From Kaistia hirudinis (GTDB taxonomy: Bacteria; Pseudomonadota; Alphaproteobacteria; Rhizobiales; Kaistiaceae), in assembly GCF_014196455.1 (NCBI RefSeq), contig NZ_JACIDS010000008.1, forward strand, positions 1 through 64,000: 64,000 nt of DNA, written 5' to 3'. The position numbers and the translations under genes are program-made. The notes beneath the pieces are model-generated. The model worked only from the letters and a program-made list of their open reading frames with translations, was not told the origin of the DNA and searched no databases. Below are positions 17,982 to 26,326 of this stretch, in pieces; positions within the stretch are counted from its first letter, which is position 1; each line of letters starts with the position of its first letter.

Positions 17982-18976
17982 GCGCCACCACGCATCCATC
18001 GTCTTCCGAGGCAGCCGCCAAGCGCGCGTCGCTGACGCCGGCCCGGGTTCTGCAGATCGCGCTGCTGCAATACGGCATGGTCTGGGCGCTGATTGCCGTC
18101 GTCGTCGTCGCGGCGATCGTCTATCCGCGCTTCTTCGACGTGAACAATCTGTCGAACCTCCTAAGCCAGAATGCGCCCGTCGGCATCGTGGCGGTGGGGA
18201 TGACCTTCGTCATCATCGGCGGCGGTTTCGATCTCTCCGTCGGCGCGCTGTTCGCGCTCGGGGCCGTCGTGTTCGCCAATCGATACGATGCGGCCGGGCC
18301 GTTCGGGGCGGCGGCGATGGTGCTCATCGTCTCGCTCGTCTGCGGCGTCATCAACGGCTTCATCGTCACCCGGCTCAAGGTCAACGCCTTCGTGGCGACG
18401 CTCGGCACCGGCTCGGTCTTCGGCGGTGCCGCCTATATCTTCTCCAATTCGGCCCCGCAGACGCCGATGGATTTCAATTTCGGGACGCTCGGCACCGAGA
18501 GCTGGCTCGGCTGGCCGATCTCGATCTGGCTGCTGCTCGCCACCTTCCTGATCGGCGGCTTCGTGCTGGTGAAATCCGTCTATGGCCGTTCGATCTACGC
18601 GATCGGCGGCAATGCCGAGGCCGCGCGTCTGTCCGGCATGCCGGTCGATCTGCTGCGCGGATCGACCTATGTCATCAGCGCCGTCTGCTCTGGCCTTGCC
18701 GGCATGATCCTGTCGTCGCGCTTGGGTGTCGGGCAGGCCGACATGGGCGGCGCGATCGCGCTCGACTCGATTGCCATCGTCGTCATCGGCGGAACCTCGC
18801 TGATGGGCGGTGAGGGCGCGATGTGGCGCACGGCGGTCGGCCTGCTCATCATCGCGACTTTGACGAACGTCTTCGATTCTCTCGCTATTTCAACCAATTA
18901 TCAGCTCGTGACCAAGGGGGCGATCGTCGTCGGCGCCGTGGCGCTCGACGTCTTCGCCCGCTCGCGCCGGGTCTGA
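17978..18976 (+). CDS. Sugar ABC transporter permease (RbsC-like)
   Basis: A 332-residue inner-membrane permease with about eight to ten hydrophobic helices. It has the BPD_transp_2 features: GMTFVIIGGGFDLSVGALFALG, ARLSGMPVDLLRGSTYVISAVCSGLAGMI, and GGTSLMGGEGAMWRTAVG. It completes a three-gene importer; one permease gene suggests a homodimer. It overlaps the ATPase gene by 4 bp, and the deacetylase gene starts 84 bp downstream on the same strand. Confidence 0.94.
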   Translation: MSATTHPSSSEAAAKRASLTPARVLQIALLQYGMVWALIAVVVVAAIVYPRFFDVNNLSNLLSQNAPVGIVAVGMTFVIIGGGFDLSVGALFALGAVVFANRYDAAGPFGAAAMVLIVSLVCGVINGFIVTRLKVNAFVATLGTGSVFGGAAYIFSNSAPQTPMDFNFGTLGTESWLGWPISIWLLLATFLIGGFVLVKSVYGRSIYAIGGNAEAARLSGMPVDLLRGSTYVISAVCSGLAGMILSSRLGVGQADMGGAIALDSIAIVVIGGTSLMGGEGAMWRTAVGLLIIATLTNVFDSLAISTNYQLVTKGAIVVGAVALDVFARSRRV

Positions 18977-19060
18977 AGCAACACCTTTGCGACGCCAGCC
19001 GAGCCGGTCCTGACCGGACGGTCCCACTCGTCCCGAAAACCCCAGAGGAGGCGCTCCGCC

Positions 19061-19930
19061 ATGACCGCAAAAGACGTCCATGTGACGCTCACATTCGACT
19101 ATGACGCCTATTCGCTGTGGATCGGGACCTTCGCCGCGCAATCGCCGAGCATGATCTCGCGCGGCGAGTTCGGGCCGCAGGGCGTGCGCCGGATCCTGGC
19201 GCTGCTCGAATCCTACGGGATCAAGTCGACCTTCTTCGTGCCCGGCCATACGGCGCTCGCCTTTCCGGGCACGGTCGAGGCGATTGCCGCGGCCGGCCAC
19301 GAAATCGGCCACCATGGCTTCGTGCACGAGAATCCGGCGACGACCACGCCGGACCAGGAGCGCTGGATCATGGAAAAGGGCTTCGAGGCGCTGGACAAGG
19401 TCGTCGGCATCCGCCCGACGGGCTATCGCTCGCCGGCCTGGGACAACAGCCCGAACACCATCCCGCTGCTGCTCGAATTCGGCTTCGACTATGAGAGCTC
19501 GCTGATGGGCTCGGAATACGAGCCCTATTGGTGCCGTGTGGGCGACGCATGGTCGACGACGGAGCCGTGGAAGTTCGGCACGCCGGTCGACCTCGTCGAA
19601 CTGCCGGTCTCGTGGCTGCTCGATGATTTTCCGCACTTCGAATATGTCGTGCTGCCGAACAACCTCATTCCCGGCTTCAAGAGCCCGCGCGAGCTGCTGC
19701 AAAGCTGGATCGACGAGTTCGACTATCTCTACGATAAGATCGGCACGGGCGTCCTCAACGTGACCATGCATCCGCAGGTGATCGGACGCGGCGCGCGCAT
19801 GCTCCTGCTCGAAGGCCTGATCGAGCATGTGAAGGACAAGCCGGGCGTGACCTTCTCCACCTGCGCGGACTATGTCGTGAAGTGGCGGGTGGGCAAGTCG
19901 CCGTGCCTGCCGGCGGACGCCGCCGCCTGA
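19061..19930 (+). CDS. Polysaccharide deacetylase-family (CE4) amide hydrolase
   Basis: A 289-residue CE4/NodB-type metal hydrolase with no signal peptide. TFDYD (about residues 10-14) is motif 1, HEIGHHGFVHE (about 80-90) is motif 2 with the metal histidines, and GYRSPAWDNS is motif 3. The sequence looks like the HpPgdA/PuuE side of the family, whose cytoplasmic members include allantoinase and a cyclic imide hydrolase, so a small cyclic or N-acyl amide is a more likely substrate than a wall polymer. ATG 19061 has a strong AGAGGAGG site. It sits between an importer and an acylase, 4 bp before the latter. Confidence 0.85.
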   Translation: MTAKDVHVTLTFDYDAYSLWIGTFAAQSPSMISRGEFGPQGVRRILALLESYGIKSTFFVPGHTALAFPGTVEAIAAAGHEIGHHGFVHENPATTTPDQERWIMEKGFEALDKVVGIRPTGYRSPAWDNSPNTIPLLLEFGFDYESSLMGSEYEPYWCRVGDAWSTTEPWKFGTPVDLVELPVSWLLDDFPHFEYVVLPNNLIPGFKSPRELLQSWIDEFDYLYDKIGTGVLNVTMHPQVIGRGARMLLLEGLIEHVKDKPGVTFSTCADYVVKWRVGKSPCLPADAAA

Positions 19931-19934
19931 CGGG

Positions 19935-22265
19935 ATGGATGCGATGCAGGACGAAACGATGAAGGTCGCCGGGCTCGCCGCGCCAGCCTCGATCACTGTC
20001 GATCGGTACGGCGTGCCGCATATCCGGGCCGAGAACCTCGACGACCTCTTCTTCGTCCAGGGCTTCAACGCGGCGCGCGACCGGCTCTGGCAGCTGGATC
20101 TTTGGCGCAAGCGCGGGCTCGGCCTGCTCGCGGCCGACTATGGTCCCGGCTATCTCGAGCAGGATCGCGCGGCGCGGCTGTTCCTCTATCGGGGCGACAT
20201 GGCGGCCGAGTGGGCCGCCTACAGCCCCGATGCGGAGGCGATCTGCACGCGCTTCGTCGCCGGCATCAACGCCTATGTCGCCCTTTGCGAGCGGGAGCCG
20301 GGTCGCCTGCCGCCTGAATTCGCCGCGATGGGTGTGCGGCCGGCCCGCTGGGCGGCCAGCGACGTCGTGCGCGTGCGCAGCCATTCGCTGATGCGCAACG
20401 CGCTCTCCGAGGTGATCCGCTCCAATGTGCTGGCGAAGCTCGATGCACGGGCCGATACCCTGCGCCAGAAGCTCGAACCGCCGCATGACCCGTTGGCGGA
20501 CCTCGACGGGCCGGTCGAGCCGCTGCCGATCGATTGCCTCGACGTCTTCAAGCTCGCGCTCGCCCCGGCGAGCTTCGCGCCGGAGCGGTTGAGCGCGACG
20601 CTGGACGAGGCGGCGCGCTGGCGCCAGGTGACGGCGATCGGCACCGTCATCCGCCAGTCGGCCGGCGAGGGCTCGAACAACTGGGTCGTGCATGGCAGCC
20701 GCACCGAGACCGGCCGCCCGATCCTCGCCAATGATCCGCACCGCATGCACGCGCTGCCGTCCCTGCGCTATGTCGTGCACCTCTCCGCGCCGGAGTTCGA
20801 CGGCATCGGCGCGGGCGAGCCGGCGCTGCCGGGCCTGTGCATCGGCCATAACGGTACGGCTGCCTTCGGTCTGACTCTGTTCTTCGGTCATGACCAGGAG
20901 GACGTCTATGTCTACGAGACGCATCCCGACGATCCCGAGCTCTATCGCTATGGTGCGGGCTGGGAGCGGATGCGGGTCATTGGCGAGACGATCGAGACCG
21001 CCGGCCATGGCGAAGTGCCGGCGGTGCTGAAATTCACCCGGCACGGCGCGATCGTCGCCGAGTACCCGGAGCGGCGGCTCGCCGTCGCGATCCGCAGCGT
21101 GTGGTTCGAGCCGGGCGCCGCACCCTATTTTCGTTCGATCGCGACGATGCGGACGACGCGCTTTGAGGAGTTTCGCGCCGGCATGGCCGGCTGGTCGGTG
21201 CCGGCGACCAATCAGGTCTATGCCGATACCAACGGCGATGTCGGCTGGGTCGTCGCCGGGTTCAGTCCGGTTCGCCCGAACTGGGACGGCCTGCTCCCCG
21301 TGCCGGGCGACGGGCGGTTCGAATGGGCGGGCTTCGAAGCCGAACTCCCCTGGTGCCTCAATCCGGACGTCGGCCACTTTGCCACCGCGAACGAGATGAA
21401 CCTGCCGGCGGATTGGCCGCGGGACAATCCGATCGGCTATGAGTGGCTGGAGCCGTCGCGCGCGCAGCGGATTGCGCATGCCTTCACGAAGGCGGGGCAT
21501 CACACGCTCGCCGATTCGATGGCGCTGCAGACCGACGCCTTCTCGATGCCGGCGCAGCGGCTCGGCCAGCTGATCGAAGGTCTCGCGGGCCGCACCGATG
21601 CGGAGCGCACCGCGCTCGGCCTGCTGGCGGCGTGGGATCATGTCCTCGCGGCCGGGAGCGGCCCAGCGGCCCTGTTCGAGGTCTGGTGGAGCCGGCATCT
21701 GCGCCCCGCCATGATCGCGCGCGCCGTTCCCGATCCGGCACTGCGGCCGCTCTTCGCGGCCGGGGATCCTGCCGGCATGCTCGATGCTCTGGAGGTCTTC
21801 GACGGTTCGTCCGTCCACCGGGAGACGCTCCTGCTCGACACGCTCGGCGCTGCCGTCGCGGATGTCGCGGCGCTGCTCGGTCCCGACACCGCCGCCTGGT
21901 CATGGTGCGCGCTGCACAAGGCGCTGTTCGAGCACCCGGTCGGCGCGGTCCGGCCTGACTTGAAGCCGGATTTCGACATCGGGCCGTTCGGCGTCGGCGG
22001 CAGCGATTCCTCGCCGATGAATATGAGCTATCGGCCGGGCGATTTCCGTTTGACCATCGGCGCCTCGTTCCGCATCGTCGTCGATGTCGGCGACTGGGAC
22101 CGGAGCGTGTTCATCAACACGCCGGGCCAGTCGGGCGATCCGCGTTCGCCGCACTATGGCGATCTCGCCCCGATCTGGGCCGCCGGCGGCTATCATCCGC
22201 TGCTCTACAGCCGTGAGGCGATCGAGGCCGCGGCGCTGTTCCGAATCGATCTCGCGCCGGGCTGA
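19935..22265 (+). CDS. Penicillin acylase-family Ntn-hydrolase, no signal peptide
   Basis: A 776-residue precursor of the penicillin/acyl-homoserine-lactone acylase family. These enzymes self-cleave before a nucleophilic serine and hydrolyse amide bonds of N-acyl compounds. The nucleophile is Ser247 in AGEGSNNWVVHG; GSNNW is the family hallmark. The N-terminal half shows DRYGVPHIRAEN and the helical segment of the alpha chain; ANDPHR and GHNGTAAFGLT lie on the beta chain. Most relatives are exported, but no signal peptide is visible, so this one is probably cytoplasmic and acts after import. It starts 4 bp after the deacetylase. The substrate is unknown. Confidence 0.9.
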   Translation: MDAMQDETMKVAGLAAPASITVDRYGVPHIRAENLDDLFFVQGFNAARDRLWQLDLWRKRGLGLLAADYGPGYLEQDRAARLFLYRGDMAAEWAAYSPDAEAICTRFVAGINAYVALCEREPGRLPPEFAAMGVRPARWAASDVVRVRSHSLMRNALSEVIRSNVLAKLDARADTLRQKLEPPHDPLADLDGPVEPLPIDCLDVFKLALAPASFAPERLSATLDEAARWRQVTAIGTVIRQSAGEGSNNWVVHGSRTETGRPILANDPHRMHALPSLRYVVHLSAPEFDGIGAGEPALPGLCIGHNGTAAFGLTLFFGHDQEDVYVYETHPDDPELYRYGAGWERMRVIGETIETAGHGEVPAVLKFTRHGAIVAEYPERRLAVAIRSVWFEPGAAPYFRSIATMRTTRFEEFRAGMAGWSVPATNQVYADTNGDVGWVVAGFSPVRPNWDGLLPVPGDGRFEWAGFEAELPWCLNPDVGHFATANEMNLPADWPRDNPIGYEWLEPSRAQRIAHAFTKAGHHTLADSMALQTDAFSMPAQRLGQLIEGLAGRTDAERTALGLLAAWDHVLAAGSGPAALFEVWWSRHLRPAMIARAVPDPALRPLFAAGDPAGMLDALEVFDGSSVHRETLLLDTLGAAVADVAALLGPDTAAWSWCALHKALFEHPVGAVRPDLKPDFDIGPFGVGGSDSSPMNMSYRPGDFRLTIGASFRIVVDVGDWDRSVFINTPGQSGDPRSPHYGDLAPIWAAGGYHPLLYSREAIEAAALFRIDLAPG

Positions 22266-22273
22266 AGCCCGGC
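22256..22273. terminator. Hairpin between convergent genes
   Basis: GCCGGGCT-GA-AGCCCGGC forms a perfect 8-bp inverted repeat spanning the acylase stop codon and ending 1 bp before the stop of the convergent regulator. There is no T-run, so intrinsic termination is uncertain. Confidence 0.35.
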
Positions 22274-22274
22274 T

Positions 22275-24080
22275 TCAAGCCTCGAACCAGGGTGGCAGCC
22301 GGAATGCGCCATCGGCATAGGGATGCGGGCCGAGGATCGCGTGCCGTCCCCCTTGGATCTGGAAGACGAGATGGGCCTGCGCGAAGGAGGGATCGCGCGT
22401 CGCGTCGGGATAGGACACGCCGCATTGGCCGCTGTTTCCGAGCGCATAGGTGCCGCTGACGCCCCGGTGAACCAGCTGGCGGATCTCGCGGGCAACCTCG
22501 TCGAAGCGCCGCGTTCCGCCGGCGCGGGCCCAGGCGCTGCAGAGCAGGTGAATGCGGTCATAGGAAAGGCCGGCATGGGCCCGGCCGGGCAGGGCGCCAT
22601 GCAGCGCCCGATAGCGTTCGGCAAAGCCGAGCGCGATCGGATCGGCATAGGTGCCGGTCGATGTCGCCCAGATCACCCCGTCGGCGTCGGCGCCGAGCGT
22701 TTCGCGATAGAGCGGCACCGAGGGGCCGTAGAGCGTGTAGACGAGGCTGTCGAGCGGATCGGCCAGGAAGGCCCGCTGGAAGGCGATGCTCTCCTCCGGG
22801 AAATAATTGGCGAGAAGGATCGCCGCCGGATCGATGCGGGCGATCCGCCCGAGAATGGCGCTCCAGTCGGCTCCGGTGAGCGGCAGGCCGGTGATGTGCT
22901 CGATCGACCAGCCCGTGCGATCGGCGCGCTCCTCCATCGTGCCGAGGCCGATATCCATCATCGACCAGCTCGGCTGCAGGACGACGAGGCGGCGATTGCG
23001 CGGCCGCCATGCGCCGCGGTCCCGCAGGTCGCTCAGGAAGCTCACGCATTGCGGGCCGTAATGGATGTCCGTCGGGCCGGTCTGGAAGATGTTGCGCAGC
23101 CTCTGCGGATCCTGGCGCACCCGCTCGACCATCGCCTCCATGGTGACGCAGTGCAGATAGGGCGCCCCATAGTCGGCCATCAGATCCTGCACGCGCGCCT
23201 CGGCGCAGGAATAGCCGCCCGCCACGGCGTCCACATCGGCATCGATGAGGTTTGCGATCGCTGCCTCGACGGACGCGGCGTCATTCACGTCGCACTCGGC
23301 TACGACGAGCTCCAGCCTCCGGCCGCCGACGCCGCCGCGCTGGTTCACTTCCGCGACGGCGAGTCGGGCGCCGTTCAGCATCTCGTGCGCATCGGCGCTC
23401 GAAAAGCCGTTCAGCGACAGCGGCGCGCCGATCAGGACCGGGGGCGGGGAGGCGGAGCGGCGGCGCTCGGCGGCGCCCTTATGCGATGGGCGGTGGTCGG
23501 GATCGACGGTCAGCGGCGACCGGGCGCGCGCGCCGCCCGGCAGCGGCAGGCGCAGCAGTCCGGATTCCGCCGCGATGCCGGCCAGCGCGGCGCGGCTCGC
23601 CTGGCCGAACTTCGCCAGGATCCGCTCCATATGGGTGGTGACGGTGCGCAGGCTCGTGGCCAGCAGCTCGGCGATGCCCTGGTTGCTGTAGCCGCTCGCT
23701 ACCAGCGTCAGCACATCCAGTTCGCGGACGGTCAGGCCGGAAGGCGGAGCGATCGGCCTCAGCAGGGCCCGCGCGCGCATCAGCCCGTCATGCCCTTCGA
23801 GAACGGAAAGATCGACTGCGATCCAAGGACTGCCGGCGGGAACGAAGACGAAGCGCAGCCTGTCCCGGTTCGATTCCAGTAGGGCGACGGCCTGCTGCAC
23901 CAGGAACGGATGCTCCGACAGGAGGCGGGCGCCGCCCGGCTCGTCGACGGGCTCGATCGCGCCGCGCAGCGTCACTTCGGCGATCGCCGGCGCTATCCCC
24001 TCCAGCGAGGCCCGTTGCCGTGATCGCGCCGAACGGGTCCTCGCCCGCGGCGGGGCATCCTCTCCTGCGACGGTGGCCAT
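22275..24080 (-). CDS. LuxR/NarL-HTH fused to periplasmic-binding-protein domain, copy 2
   Basis: A 601-residue paralogue of the regulator at 13231-15174; by eye about half of the residues match in the shared domains. The N-terminal ~110 residues are poorly conserved. The LuxR/NarL helix-turn-helix is at about 114-177 (SGLTVRELDVLTLVASGYSN). The type I binding domain runs from about 214 to 590 (VLIGAPLSLNG, VNQRGGVGGRRLELV, DIHYGPQ, YFPEESIAFQRAFLADPL). No export signal is seen. ATG 24080 follows an AAGGAT ribosome site. It is divergent from the oxygenase gene 163 bp away and convergent with the acylase, so it may control the oxygenase and perhaps itself. No receiver domain is present. Confidence 0.88.
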   Translation of the reverse strand: MATVAGEDAPPRARTRSARSRQRASLEGIAPAIAEVTLRGAIEPVDEPGGARLLSEHPFLVQQAVALLESNRDRLRFVFVPAGSPWIAVDLSVLEGHDGLMRARALLRPIAPPSGLTVRELDVLTLVASGYSNQGIAELLATSLRTVTTHMERILAKFGQASRAALAGIAAESGLLRLPLPGGARARSPLTVDPDHRPSHKGAAERRRSASPPPVLIGAPLSLNGFSSADAHEMLNGARLAVAEVNQRGGVGGRRLELVVAECDVNDAASVEAAIANLIDADVDAVAGGYSCAEARVQDLMADYGAPYLHCVTMEAMVERVRQDPQRLRNIFQTGPTDIHYGPQCVSFLSDLRDRGAWRPRNRRLVVLQPSWSMMDIGLGTMEERADRTGWSIEHITGLPLTGADWSAILGRIARIDPAAILLANYFPEESIAFQRAFLADPLDSLVYTLYGPSVPLYRETLGADADGVIWATSTGTYADPIALGFAERYRALHGALPGRAHAGLSYDRIHLLCSAWARAGGTRRFDEVAREIRQLVHRGVSGTYALGNSGQCGVSYPDATRDPSFAQAHLVFQIQGGRHAILGPHPYADGAFRLPPWFEA

Positions 24081-24243
24081 CGATCCTTGTCCTCGCCTGT
24101 GGGGTGGGCTGGGCCGGGAGAGCGATGCAAGGGATGGACCATTCACGGCGCGGCGGCGGCCGCATTCGTCGGTCGGCTTACTTATGGTCCGCCCGTTCGG
24201 TGGCTGGAATGGTGCGCCCTCGATGGAGCAACAGGAGAGCACG
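24081..24243. promoter_or_regulatory. Divergent promoter region, copy-2 regulator / oxygenase
   Basis: A 163-bp gap with GGACCAT at 24136-24142 and its reverse complement ATGGTCC at 24184-24190. TACTTAT at 24179-24185 fits the TACYYMT heptamer bound by NarL-type helix-turn-helix proteins. The same octamer TTACTTAT occurs at 15209-15216, ahead of the ABC importer operon. Confidence 0.4.
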
Positions 24244-25239
24244 ATGAACAGCGCGCAAGGACCGGGCGACGGCGCCGAGGCAACCCTTCCCATCATCGAT
24301 TTCACCGGCTGGCAGGACGACGCGGCCGTGGAACGCACCATCGCCAAATCCATCGACGCGGCGTTCTGTTCCGTCGGCTTCTGCTATTTCACCAATACCG
24401 GTGTCGATCCCGCGCTGGTGGCCCGCCTGTTCGAGATGTCGCGCCGGTTCCATGCCCAGCCGATGGAACGGAAGCAGGAGATCGCGATGAATGCCTATCA
24501 TCGCGGCTATATGGCGCCCGACTCCGAGACGGTCGCGGACTCCTCGGTCGCCGAGGTGACGAAGCCGAACTTCAGCGAATCCTACATGTTCATGCACGAT
24601 ATCGGCCCGGACGATCCGCGCTGGGGCCATTCGGTGCATGGCCCGAACCAGTGGCCGGCCGACGTGCCGGGCTTCCGCGAGACGGTGCTCGAATATCAGG
24701 CGGCGATGGAGGCGTTCTCGATGCGCCTGCTGCGCACGTTCGAGATCGCGCTGGATCTGCCCGATCGCTATTTCGATGCCTATTTTGCCCGACCCACCAC
24801 CTTCCTGCGTCTCCTTCACTATCCTCCGCGCCCGGCCAACGCGCATACCGACGCCTTCGGTATCGCGCCGCATACCGATTTCGGCTTCCTGACGCTGCTG
24901 GCCCAGGACGGCCATGGCGGCCTCGAGGTGCGCAAGCGTGGCGGCGGCTGGATTTCGGCGCCACCGGTTCCCGGCGCTTTCGTCGTCAATGTCGCCGATG
25001 TCCTCGCCCGCTGGACCAACGGCCGCTGGCAGTCGACGCCGCATCGCGTCGTGCACAATTCGGCCGGCCATCGCTATTCCTGCCCCTATTTCTTCGACAC
25101 GGACGTCGATGTGCCGGTTGACTGCATGCCGAGCTGCACCTCGCCCGACAACCCGCCGCGCTACGAGCCGGTCACCTACGGCGCCGTCCTCGAGCGCCAT
25201 CTGGTCAGCAACTACACCTATCGCAAGGAAGGGCCCTGA
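24244..25239 (+). CDS. Isopenicillin-N-synthase-like Fe(II)/2-oxoglutarate oxygenase
   Basis: A 331-residue non-heme iron oxygenase with the DIOX_N plus 2OG-FeII_Oxy layout. The N-terminal domain begins LPIIDFTGW. The iron ligands are His210 and Asp212 (APHTDFGFLTLL) and His267 (TPHRVVHN). The R-x-S pair that holds the 2-oxoglutarate carboxylate in relatives is Arg277/Ser279 (HRYSCPYFF). The start is ATG 24244 behind CAGGAGAG; an upstream in-frame extension is not supported. The family hydroxylates, desaturates or ring-closes diverse small molecules. Context (importer, deacetylase, acylase and paired regulators) suggests catabolism of an imported amide, but this is inferred. Confidence 0.9.
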   Translation: MNSAQGPGDGAEATLPIIDFTGWQDDAAVERTIAKSIDAAFCSVGFCYFTNTGVDPALVARLFEMSRRFHAQPMERKQEIAMNAYHRGYMAPDSETVADSSVAEVTKPNFSESYMFMHDIGPDDPRWGHSVHGPNQWPADVPGFRETVLEYQAAMEAFSMRLLRTFEIALDLPDRYFDAYFARPTTFLRLLHYPPRPANAHTDAFGIAPHTDFGFLTLLAQDGHGGLEVRKRGGGWISAPPVPGAFVVNVADVLARWTNGRWQSTPHRVVHNSAGHRYSCPYFFDTDVDVPVDCMPSCTSPDNPPRYEPVTYGAVLERHLVSNYTYRKEGP

Positions 25240-25270
25240 CCTTGCGGGCGCGTTGCCGTTCGACAGCCGA

Positions 25271-26206
25271 TTAGGCCGGGTGCGCCATCTCCGTCCGTTC
25301 GATCGCCCTGCCGGTGGCAGGCCGCGACTCGCCCGCACCGCGTGCGAAGCGGCCGGGGGGCTGGCCGACCTGGCGGCTGAAGGCGGTGCTGAAGGTGCTG
25401 GCCGAGCCGTAGCCGACGCGCCTTGCGACTTCGTCCAGCGCCAGGGCGCCGCCGCGCAGCAGGTCCTTGGCGAGCGCCATGCGCCAGGCGAGCAGATATT
25501 CCATCGGCCTCAGCCCGACCAGCCGCGTGAAGCGATCGAAGAAGGCCGAGCGCGACAGGCTCGCCTGCCGCGCGAGTTCTTCCACCGTCCAGGGACGTTC
25601 GGGATCGCCATGCATCAGCCGCAGCGCCGCGGCGATGCGTTCGTCCGCGAGCCCCCGCAGCAGCCCCGGCGGGGCATCGCCGCCCGGCGTCGCGCGCAGC
25701 GACTCGATCAGCAGCACCTCGACCAGGCGCGTGAGCACAAGGTCGCGGCCCGCCCGTCCTGCGCTCGCCTCCTCGCCGAAGAGGCGCACCAGCATGGCGA
25801 GCCGTTCGTCGCCATGGATGTGAATCAGCGCCGGCAGGAGCGACACGATCAGCGCCGCATCGGGGGAATCGAAGACGAAATAGCCACCGCGGAGGCGCAC
25901 ATCCGCCGGGCCGTCGGGATTGCCGTGGCGCACTTCGCCATCCGCCGTCTGCGCCGCGCGCGGATCGATCCGCCTCGCCCTGGCCGGCTCGGAGCCCGAC
26001 ATCGTGAAAGCCGGCGTCGCGGGCAGGAGGACGAAGTCGCCTTGCTCGAGGACGATCGGCGCCTCTCCGGCGACGGCGAGGCGGCAGCGTCCCTCGATCA
26101 CGGCACAGAAGCCGGGATGGCCGAAGGCGTCATAGCTGACGGCCCAGCGCCCGGCGCCGCTGATCCCTTTGGAGAAGACGGTGCGCGGCCGAAGGAGGTC
26201 GATCAC
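25271..26206 (-). CDS. AraC-family regulator with cupin domain
   Basis: A 311-residue regulator. The first ~180 residues form an AraC cupin-6 type ligand domain (GFCAVIEGRCRLAVAG, VLEQGDFVLLPATPAF). The C-terminal ~100 residues carry the two AraC helix-turn-helices: WTVEELARQASLSRSAFFDRF and LALDEVARRVGYGSASTFSTAFSR. It starts at GTG 26206 after an AAGGAGG-containing stretch. It is divergent from an SDR gene 120 bp away, the usual pattern for a regulator of its neighbour. Confidence 0.92.
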   Translation of the reverse strand: MIDLLRPRTVFSKGISGAGRWAVSYDAFGHPGFCAVIEGRCRLAVAGEAPIVLEQGDFVLLPATPAFTMSGSEPARARRIDPRAAQTADGEVRHGNPDGPADVRLRGGYFVFDSPDAALIVSLLPALIHIHGDERLAMLVRLFGEEASAGRAGRDLVLTRLVEVLLIESLRATPGGDAPPGLLRGLADERIAAALRLMHGDPERPWTVEELARQASLSRSAFFDRFTRLVGLRPMEYLLAWRMALAKDLLRGGALALDEVARRVGYGSASTFSTAFSRQVGQPPGRFARGAGESRPATGRAIERTEMAHPA

Positions 26207-26229
26207 CTGGGCGAGGGGGTCTGGAATTT

Positions 26230-26275
26230 CGGACTATCGCCAATGAATTATGGACTTGAGATCGCTGATAGTCCG
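26230..26275. promoter_or_regulatory. Inverted repeat in AraC/SDR divergent promoter
   Basis: CGGACTATC at 26230-26238 and its exact reverse complement GATAGTCCG at 26267-26275, separated by 28 bp, inside the 120-bp gap between the two start codons. The arms start 37 bp apart. The surrounding stretch is AT-richer than the genes. Probably the regulator's binding sites. Confidence 0.5.
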
Positions 26276-26326
26276 ATCATCACGCCCTATCCTGTTCCTG
26301 TCAATCACCAGCGACAGGAACCCGCC

